This document shows, piece by piece, positions 56,628-64,000 of a DNA stretch of 64,000 nucleotides. A program made the position numbers and the translations under genes. Every line of letters starts with the position of its first letter. Within the stretch, counting starts at the first letter, position 1. The notes below the pieces were generated by a model, which made no database searches, was not told where the DNA came from, and was given only the letters and a program-made list of their open reading frames with translations. Source of the DNA: Cyrtodaria siliqua (Eukaryota > Mollusca > Bivalvia > Adapedonta > Hiatellidae); assembly GCA_037043455.1 (NCBI GenBank), contig JAWPHD010010386.1, positions 30,192-94,191 of the forward strand, given 5' to 3'.

Positions 56628-57239
56628 TTTGTGCCAACTCATTTGTCACATCGAGTTTTGTGCCTACTCATTTGTCACATCGAGTTTTATGCCAACTCAC
56701 TGGTCGCATAGACGATAATGAAAACACAGAGTTTTGTGCCAACTCACTGGTCGCATAGACAATAATGAAAACACAGAGTTTTGTGCCAACTCACTGGTCG
56801 CATAGACAATAATGAAAACACAGAGTTTTGTGCCAACTCGCTGGTCGCATAGACAATAATGAAAACACAGAGTTTTGTGCCAACTCACTGGTCGCATAGA
56901 CGATAATGAAAACACAGAGTTTTGTGCCAACTCACTGGTCGCATAGACGATAATGAAAACACAGAGTTTTGTGCCAAATCACTGGTCGCATAGACAATAA
57001 TGAAAACACAGAGTTTTGTGCCAACTCGCTGGTCGCATAGACAATAATGAAAACACAGAGTTTTGTGCCAACTTGCTGGTCGCATAGACGATAATGAAAA
57101 CACAGAGTTTTGTGCCAACTCACTGGTCGCATAGACGATAACGAAAACACAGAGTTTTGTGCCAACTCACTTGTCACATCGAGTTTTGTGCCAACTCATC
57201 AACTCATTTGTCACATTGAATTTTGTGCAAACTCACTGG
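56628..57239 (+). repeat. 47-bp minisatellite
   Basis: About eleven copies of a 47-bp unit (AACTCACTGGTCGCATAGAC, then AATGAAAACACAGAGTTTTG). Both ends degrade into shorter variants. The open frames across it on the minus strand are artefacts of the period. Confidence 0.9.
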
Positions 57240-57339
57240 TCGCATAGATATTTAAGAAACTAACCCATCAAAATATTAAGTTATATACATATATATATAT
57301 ACCTCGTCTTCAGTAGGTTTAGTGTACATATGTTGTAAA

Positions 57340-57665
57340 TTTTGGCTGTTGTTGGCGGGATAGCTACTTTAAACTCGCAGAGTTTAGCGCCAACTCATTT
57401 TGTCACATAGAGATTAGTGAAAACTCACAGCGTTTTGTGCCAGCTCACTTATCTCATAGAGTTTTAGCCAAGTTATTGCATAAATGTTGATGAAAACTCA
57501 CACACAGGGTTTTGTGCCAACCCACTCATAACACAGTTTCGTGCCAACTCACTGGTTGCACTGTTGATGAAAACTCGCAGAGTTTCGTGCCAACTCACTG
57601 GTTGCACAGATGTTGATAAAAATTCACAGAGTTCCATGCCAACTCACTGGTCTCACAGTATCTAA
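57340..57665 (+). repeat. Diverged extension of the 47-bp family
   Basis: Degenerate units GTGCCAACTCACTGGTTGCA and GATGTTGATGAAAACTCA, with longer irregular spacing. 57666-58237 shows no gene. Confidence 0.65.
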
Positions 57666-58237
57666 ATCCACCTTAAATATAATTGTGTCCGGATATAATG
57701 TCCGGAGCGTAACGCAAAAAAACACTTATGGGACTGCAGTGAAATTTCACACAAGGTGATAGAGGGCAATGAGAGTAGAGAGCACAATGACCATAACTCT
57801 TATCTTTATTTACATTAGAGTTACTGCCCTTTGTATTTTATACCGCTACATTAATAATACTTATATACATCCTGGAATACAGTTCTTGGGGAAAATGTAC
57901 ATTAAAATAAAGATACATGGAGCTTTACCTTGATTTCTTTGTTACTACAGCTGTATTTGATAATTTAAAGGCCAAGATTGAAATGTCAAACTGTTGACAG
58001 CTGATGATTGGTTAATCAAGTCGGGTGTTGTTCTCATGATACAAACAAAATTGGTAAGCTTGTGTCTGATTGGTCAGTTTGCTTTACCATTCTCGACAGC
58101 TGATTGGTCGATATGGCAGTAGAACTTAGGTGGACATCCTTGTCAACCCCATGTCTAAGGCCCCTGGGGCTCGGTGTCAATATTTAATTTATTGATGTTC
58201 ATCAGGAGTCCTAATTGTGTGTTTGTTCAGTTTGTAG

Positions 58238-58306
58238 TCAGTCAGCAGTGGACTAACATCAGACATCAACATGGAAAATCTGTGGATATCTCGGATCTGC
58301 CTCATG
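58238..58306 (+). other. Candidate exon (coding status unknown)
   Basis: TTTGTAG precedes and GTATGT follows. It contains ATG at 58271 (MENLWISRICLM) and another open frame (QWTNIRHQHGKSVDISDLP). Weak. Confidence 0.25.
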
Positions 58307-58464
58307 GTATGTTAACCTTTTTATTTATCTGTGAGAACAAGCATGTTTATAAATGTGTTAAAAAGGGTGATACGGAAGAAGTATAAACATCAATCTAAAT
58401 ACTAATAAAAACATAGTTTCAGATTTATATTCACATGGGCACTAAAGCATGCGGTTTAATTAGG

Positions 58465-58603
58465 AAATAGAACATCGTTCACTGTGAATTATCGTTTAAT
58501 ATATCACGGTTTGTCGTTCAATTGCGAGTGAAATTATTGTTTACAATTGAACGACAAACCGTGATATATTATAGATAATTCACCGTAAACGATGTTCTAT
58601 TTC
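58465..58603. repeat. Long hairpin, MITE-like
   Basis: AATAGAACATCGTT and CACGGTTTGTCGTTCAATTG at the left are mirrored at the right. The arms are about 58 bp around a short loop. Confidence 0.85.
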
Positions 58604-61139
58604 TATTCTAATACCCCTAAAATGTGAAAATAACGCACACATCTGAAATCTTTCGCATCGCTTTGCTTGCTCTCCTAACGTTGCATACGTTACAATGCGC
58701 AATGCGCAATGCGCAACGCTTATTCTCCTAACGTTGCAAAAATTACATTGATATATCGTTCAATATAACGAGATATTTTAAACAAGGCTATATAGTGCGG
58801 GTGTATTAGAATTATTGTTAATGGAATAGTTTTGTCTGGAAAACTGGAGGACTCATTAGTTTTTTGTGTATTTTCATTAATATTAATTCATATGATACTT
58901 TAGAGGGACACACAGCAATCTTGAAGTTTGTATAGACAAATTCGCATCTGGATTGATTAATCCATTATTTTTTTGACATGACAACTGCTTGTATATATTT
59001 AAATACCATTTTGAGTTTTCAATTTTCCTTCATTATTCTATGACAATTTTAGGTATATTATTGATATATACTCTGTAAAAAAGGTTTTGGACCTCAAACT
59101 CGTACAATGATCGCTCAACCATGCCATTCGACCATAACCCTTATTATCTCAGTTGATAGTTCACAATAGATCAACAAGTTTTATTTTTATATGACTTTAC
59201 CTACAGCAAAGCAAGTGGAGTCGTCCAGATTTCCAGAACAAACATTTTCATAAACAATTTTTAAACCATAAAGATAACGTGGATTAATTTAATGCGCATG
59301 TACATTCCATATGAAACTGGGCCCGGTTTTATGAAACAACTTACGACAATTTTGATCGTAAGTTAATTTCTTAAAATCTTTACTTCGATTGACAGTTCTC
59401 AAATGAACGCGATTTCATTTCATTTTCTTATACATTTGATATGTCTGCACATAATGCACAAATAATTGTCTACATTGAATGCTTAGGTGCAAAAATGTGA
59501 ACAGTTTTAAAATCTGAGACTTATCGTGAGATGTTTAATAAAAGGGGCCCTGAAGCATACTACGAGGGTTTTCATTTGTTCTGAATCTGATGGCAAAATC
59601 ACTCCTCCAGACAAAATATTACTTCAATTTTAGATTCAAGCAAAACAACTCTGTTCCAGGGTTATATTGGCACCACTACCAGGGTTATATTGGCACCACT
59701 ACTCCTTTTCTAAACTAACCCAATTCAGTACAATTCAAACAAGTGTTTGCCACTGCTCCTATCTTTCGAGTTTATGATCCCTTTACATTCATCAGGAAAC
59801 AATTGGCTCCACATCATGCTTAATTATTATCCGAGACTAAAATACAATCTTACGAATTTTTCATCCGAAGAAGGTCATGGAAGCGAAAGTTCAGAAGAAC
59901 CGAGTTGTTTTAGTTTAATCATTTATGATACATTAGAATGCAATGCAATGTATTGGACATGTATAAACAGTTAATATAACATAATTATAAACTTGTTTTT
60001 CTCAATATCCCTGATTTGATTTGTATACCTTTTTGAATTATCAGTATTTGTGATTGTTTGAAATACTAGTATTCAATTTGTGTAAAAGTTGTAACAATGC
60101 ACTTCCTGCCGTCATACTTAATATTAGTCCAGCAACCCTCCTTCGGTAATCGGTTTCCAATTTATTTTTCAGGTCAACCTAATACCTTATCACAATACAT
60201 TGTGATATCGGGAGGACCAAAGTAGACTGGCACCCGGTACGCAGTATAGTCTACTGGTCCCCGAATTCACACTCATGATTGCAGGGTTAACTTAATATAA
60301 GCTTAAGTCAAACACCGTAAGAACTCTTAAAAAGCTGTATGTTTCTAATAGGGCCTACTTGATTCTATTTACTAGGTACAATAAACAAACTCAAATTAAA
60401 TACAGGATCTTAAATGTGTGCCTGGATGTCCGGCTGTGCCGAGCATTATACCGGCTGTGCCGAGCATCATATAAAGTTATCCAACAAGGATGACATCTTA
60501 CTTTAACATTTTTTTTCTTCTTCAAATTTGAATAAAATATGGATTGGTAATTTGGGAATTGATAATTAAACTGGTGTATATTCTATATAAGATGGTAGGC
60601 CAACCACTGTTTGGAAGCATAAGAAGACATGTTAGATGGGTTCTGGTAGATATTTGCACATGTTGATTACATTTAACATGCCAAAACAATCTATTGTTAT
60701 TTAAAAAAGCATTTTACCTTGCAGATGGCAGTATGGTGTATGTGTGAAGGTTTCCATTTGCAGAATCAACCAAACGTGAGGCAGGCTGTGTGCAGGGTAT
60801 GTTTATAAATTGCTATCTGTAGTTAGTGAGCTTGATGTTTTGTTTCTTGTAACCAAGGTAACCAGTGTAGGTAGAATTGCACTTCAGTGTCAGCGTGAGG
60901 AAGTTACTGTGTCTGACGGAGTTTGGCTAATGTAATCCCTTGCAGTTTTAAACAGTTTAACACAGCATGCTAGTTTAAAAACAAATTTTACCTCACATCA
61001 ATGCAAGTTTGAATCCCATTGGAAAAAAGTGAGTGGTCTGCCTCCACCACTAAGTCAACTGTCGTATATAGCCTAAAATGTGCTGAAAATGACGTAAATC
61101 ATCTTCCAACCAACCATTTAGTGTCGTCTATGGCAGACA
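58604..61139. other. Mostly unannotated spacer
   Basis: It holds a GCGCAATGCGCAATGCGCAA microrepeat (58690), a partial TTAA-MITE copy (about 58903-59060) and a tandem CAGGGTTATATTGGCACCAC pair (59657-59702). A possible small exon at 60725-60796 is bounded by TTGCAG and GTATGT. No complete gene. Confidence 0.4.
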
Positions 61140-61985
61140 CTTCGGGATCATTTTGCCTTTCGTCTACATCTTCATCTGTCACACTTTAACCTGCAACCTA
61201 ACTTTGGCCATAACTTGAAAAGAATTTGATCTATGTTCATGAAACTTCACATCTTCATCTTACCTCAAGGAAGGTCGTTACACATGTCCAATAATTCTGA
61301 CTTTCATTTTAGCAGAGTTATGCCCCATTTCATAAAACTTTAACCTGAAACCTAACTGAACTCATAACTGGCCATAACTTGAACATTATTTTACCTATGT
61401 TCATAAAACTTCTCAAATATCTTCAGGTTACCCAAAGAAATGTCGTTGCACATGTCCAATAACTCTGACTTTCATTTTGGCAGCGTTATTCTCCTTTTCA
61501 TAGAACTTAAACCTGCAACCTAACCAAGCTCACAAATTGGCAAAATATTGACTTTTATTCATGAAACTTTACAGTTCTTTTTCTCAAGTACGATTAGTCT
61601 GTGTAATAACTCTGAATTTCATTTCATCAGAGTTATTACTCTTTTCATAAAACTTAAACCTGCAACCTAACCGAGCTCACAACTTCGCAAAATATTAACC
61701 TACGTTCATGAAACTTTATACAGCCATTTTCTCAAGTGCCATTGACATGGCCAATAACTCGGACTTTTATTTCTGAAGGTTTGTGCTCCTTTTCATAAAT
61801 ATTTAACCTGCAGCCTGTAACCTAGCTAATAACATGGCCAAATATTGTCCATGAATATTGGTCATAAAACTTTATACTGTTCTTTCTTAACCAATTATTA
61901 AATGCCCTCTTTCATAAAACTTTTAAAATTTAAAAAAAATCTGCTCCATAATTCTTTGAAGATTGTACACCCAGTCTTCCAACTT
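61140..61985 (+). repeat. 'AACCTGCAACCTAACC' repeat array, ~130-160 bp units
   Basis: About five diverged units with CATAAAACTTTAACCTG, CATGTCCAATAACTCTGACT and TTCATGAAACTT. Same family as 21240-21530. Probably the core of another HINE. Confidence 0.65.
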
Positions 61986-61989
61986 TATA

Positions 61990-62240
61990 TACTCAGTTGC
62001 AAAAGAAAGTGGACTCTGTTTTGTTTAGATTTAATTGTATAATTGTTTTTTAGAATTAAATTGACAAATTCCGAAATGAATATGCCATGTTTAGTACCAA
62101 AGTTTTTATCATTCCATTACCAATATCATGTTGTCATTTGTTTTTCAATAGGTCGAACCATTAAGGGACTGTCGCTTGATAAAGAGGATAGGGTGTAAAG
62201 TAAAATTTTCAAAGTGTCCAGTTTCTTTTGCAACTGAGTA
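61990..62240. mobile_element. Mariner-type MITE (251 bp)
   Basis: The inverted ends TACTCAGTTGCAAAAGAAA and TTTCTTTTGCAACTGAGTA are perfect over 19 bp and are flanked by TA on both sides. No ORF. Confidence 0.85.
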
Positions 62241-62390
62241 TAGTTAGATTGTCCTTCCTGAAATAGGCACATTGCAGGTGACACAAGTCTTCTGTGAAAC
62301 ACCCTTTCAGTTTCTTATTATATTTACAATATGATATTTGTATGCAATAGACGTAAAAGGATTAAAGCTTAATTAAAACACTAACTGAAT

Positions 62391-62600
62391 TGGGTTTTAA
62401 GTCGCACCAACACGTGAAAGGTTATATGGCATCTAACAGGAATGCCAGGCTCATCCTCCATGTACATCGAGATACAATATGGAGAATGGACCTAGAACCT
62501 AGAACTGCAGAGTTGCTGCAAATTCTATAGTAGACACTCCATTTATGCGGCGTCATGTGTTAAAGACCTTGAATGAGCATGATAAAAAATTACAAAATAA
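62391..62600 (-). mobile_element. SINE-like family A, copy 5 (inverted, truncated)
   Basis: AATTGGGTTTTAAGTCGCAC at the left corresponds to the 3' end of the family. The 5' part is lost. Confidence 0.6.
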
Positions 62601-62779
62601 ACATGAATGGGAGTGGGGTTGGTTGTTGGGGCGTCCAGTGGTTGTATTCTACCCTGGCGTTTGGCACATCATCAATAACTTCTTAGATTGCCAAAAGTCC
62701 ATTTAAGTCTGAATTAACAATCTACTGTGAGGCCTCCTTGAAATTCACATAGATTTGACCTGATGACTTTGTGTTGTAG

Positions 62780-62879
62780 AGAGCTGCCCCATGTTGTCCG
62801 GGCCACGTATGTCGGGCATTCCAGAGATTTGATGAGTCACCGCCAGTAGCAGCATGTGCTTTACGTGTCGAAAGCAGAC
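62780..62879 (+). other. Candidate internal exon, unrecognised
   Basis: TTGTGTTGTAG before and GTAAGTTATT after are strong splice-like signals around 100 bp with one fully open frame (AFQRFDESPPVAACALRVES). No partner exon identified. Confidence 0.3.
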
Positions 62880-63111
62880 GTAAGTTATTCTTAACATACA
62901 CTCGCTGCATCAAGCTAGTTTTTCTATACAATTAGAATATTTGCAAATCATGTTGAAATTTCTTAAAAAAATTGTAAAAATACTGTATTTTAGTGAAACT
63001 AATGGTAGAACCATTATTTTGCTGATTTAAATGCTTACATGCAGTTTTAACAATGACATAAAATAATAGAATAAATAAATCAGGATATTAAATTTTAAGG
63101 CCCAACATCTA

Positions 63112-63208
63112 CTACCGATCATGAACAGTCTCAATCAAACCGAGACTGCAATATTTCGTATGTGTCGTGCTCGGCCGTTTCCAAAGGTCCATTATCATAC
63201 TTTTTTTA
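63112..63208 (+). repeat. 97-bp direct repeat, copy 1
   Basis: Contains ATGAACAGTCTCAATCAAAC and the hairpin CAGTCTC...GAGACTG. Copy 2 is at 63733-63829. Confidence 0.85.
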
Positions 63209-63732
63209 TAGCACAGTGGCGTTGCTTGTGCAGTGTGGCGGAAGTAAAACGTCTCCCCGTGCTTGCAATCAGTACTGTTATTCATTCTATCTTTGGAGAT
63301 TGCTGAGCCAGATACTTATATTTAGTTATCGGTGGTACATTTTCAATTTCTTTTGTTTTCTTACTTAATTTTTGATTCGGTGATTCCACTACTCCGGCCT
63401 ATAAAAGGCTCTGGGTATTGTTTAACCACTTATAGGATATGTTGTCTGCTTTTTAATTTAGTCTTTTGGCTGTTACTTGTGATACGCAGGCTTCATAAAC
63501 GCTGCTCCCAACTAAATTCAATTATTTTTATTTCGCTCTTCGGGGCATTTAATTTTATTAGATACTCAGGGACCATACGCCGTACGACATGGGGAAGCAT
63601 GAAACTCCATGTCCACCGCCGTATGCATGCCATCTTTGGGATGGTTAAAATTGTGTACTGTTGATTTTATGAATATTGAGTTCTGCTCAACCCGGGGCTA
63701 GAGGGCGTGAGCGGTAGCCAGCATATTTCACT

Positions 63733-63829
63733 ACCGCTCATGAACAGTCTCAATCAAACCGAGACTGCAATATTTCGTATGTGTCGTACTCGGCCGTTTC
63801 CAAAGGTCCATTATCATACTTTTTTTTCC
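63733..63829 (+). repeat. 97-bp direct repeat, copy 2
   Basis: Nearly identical to copy 1. Just before it, GAGCGGTAG and CTACCGCTC form a perfect 9-bp stem (about 63708-63740). The 0.5 kb between the copies includes CTATAAAAGG (TATA-like) near 63401 but no supported ORF. Confidence 0.85.
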
Positions 63830-64000
63830 AGTTTACAACTGTGTTCCTTTAAAGTAATTAAACTTCCAATCTGCCATCTTTTACAAAAAAGCCATTATAC
63901 CAGATTAAACGTGGGTATTTATTACCTCAGAGGTTATGTGCCATTTTAAAACATCGACCAACACACGTCCAACACGTGATTTTGAAAAAAAAGCCCACCA

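Noticed and set aside
56697..57177. Repetitive minus-strand ORFs
   Set aside because: They come from the 47-bp minisatellite (three units make 141 bp, a multiple of three). No start context or domain supports translation.
59747..59974. 75-residue ORF
   Set aside because: No domain, no splice context and a composition like the flanks.

Overview
This is eukaryotic DNA, AT-rich and crowded with repeats. The repeat style (small tandem arrays inside short mobile elements, tRNA-headed SINEs, Mutator-like transposases, split genes with GT-AG introns) points to a mollusc, most likely a bivalve. The species cannot be fixed from the sequence alone. No prokaryotic, rRNA or genuine tRNA gene was seen.

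The main structure is one apparently complete giant DNA transposon, 39,653 bp long, at 6393-46045. Its ends read TATGGGAAGCC and the inverse. It is flanked by the perfect 6-bp direct repeat GATCAA (6387-6392 and 46046-46051). Its long inverted repeats (about 0.7-1.0 kb) are built largely of a 124-bp tandem repeat. It carries two convergent genes, both with open frames and matching intron phases. On the + strand is a HECT-type E3 ubiquitin ligase like the G2E3-like proteins (8854-26948, 743 aa). On the - strand is a DDE integrase/transposase (43369-27532, five exons, 493 aa, D221/D278/E315). The 6-bp duplication and TAT...ATA ends fit what I recall of the IS3EU superfamily. The great length comes from introns packed with nested elements.

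This transposon sits just beyond the 3' end of a decayed Mutator-like transposase gene (1-245 and 4890-6238, + strand). That gene was itself split by a 4.64-kb LTR retrotransposon (246-4889, - strand) with 224-bp LTRs, a 5-bp target duplication, a tRNA-Ser-like primer site and a polypurine tract. This retrotransposon has gag and a repeat-rich second ORF but no pol. To the right of the giant transposon is a broken His-Me-finger endonuclease-like gene (46693-46088, - strand).

Introns and flanks hold many families of non-autonomous elements that share one design: a 5' hairpin, a core of tandem 120-320 bp units, a 3' hairpin and a terminal CTTGTT, inserted in T runs without target duplication. 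They look like Helentron-associated (HINE or 'pearl'-like) elements. SINEs with 11-15 bp duplications, TTAA elements, a mariner-type MITE and several long hairpins complete the picture. From about 46.7 to 64 kb there is no convincing complete gene, only a few candidate exons, a 47-bp minisatellite and more repeats.
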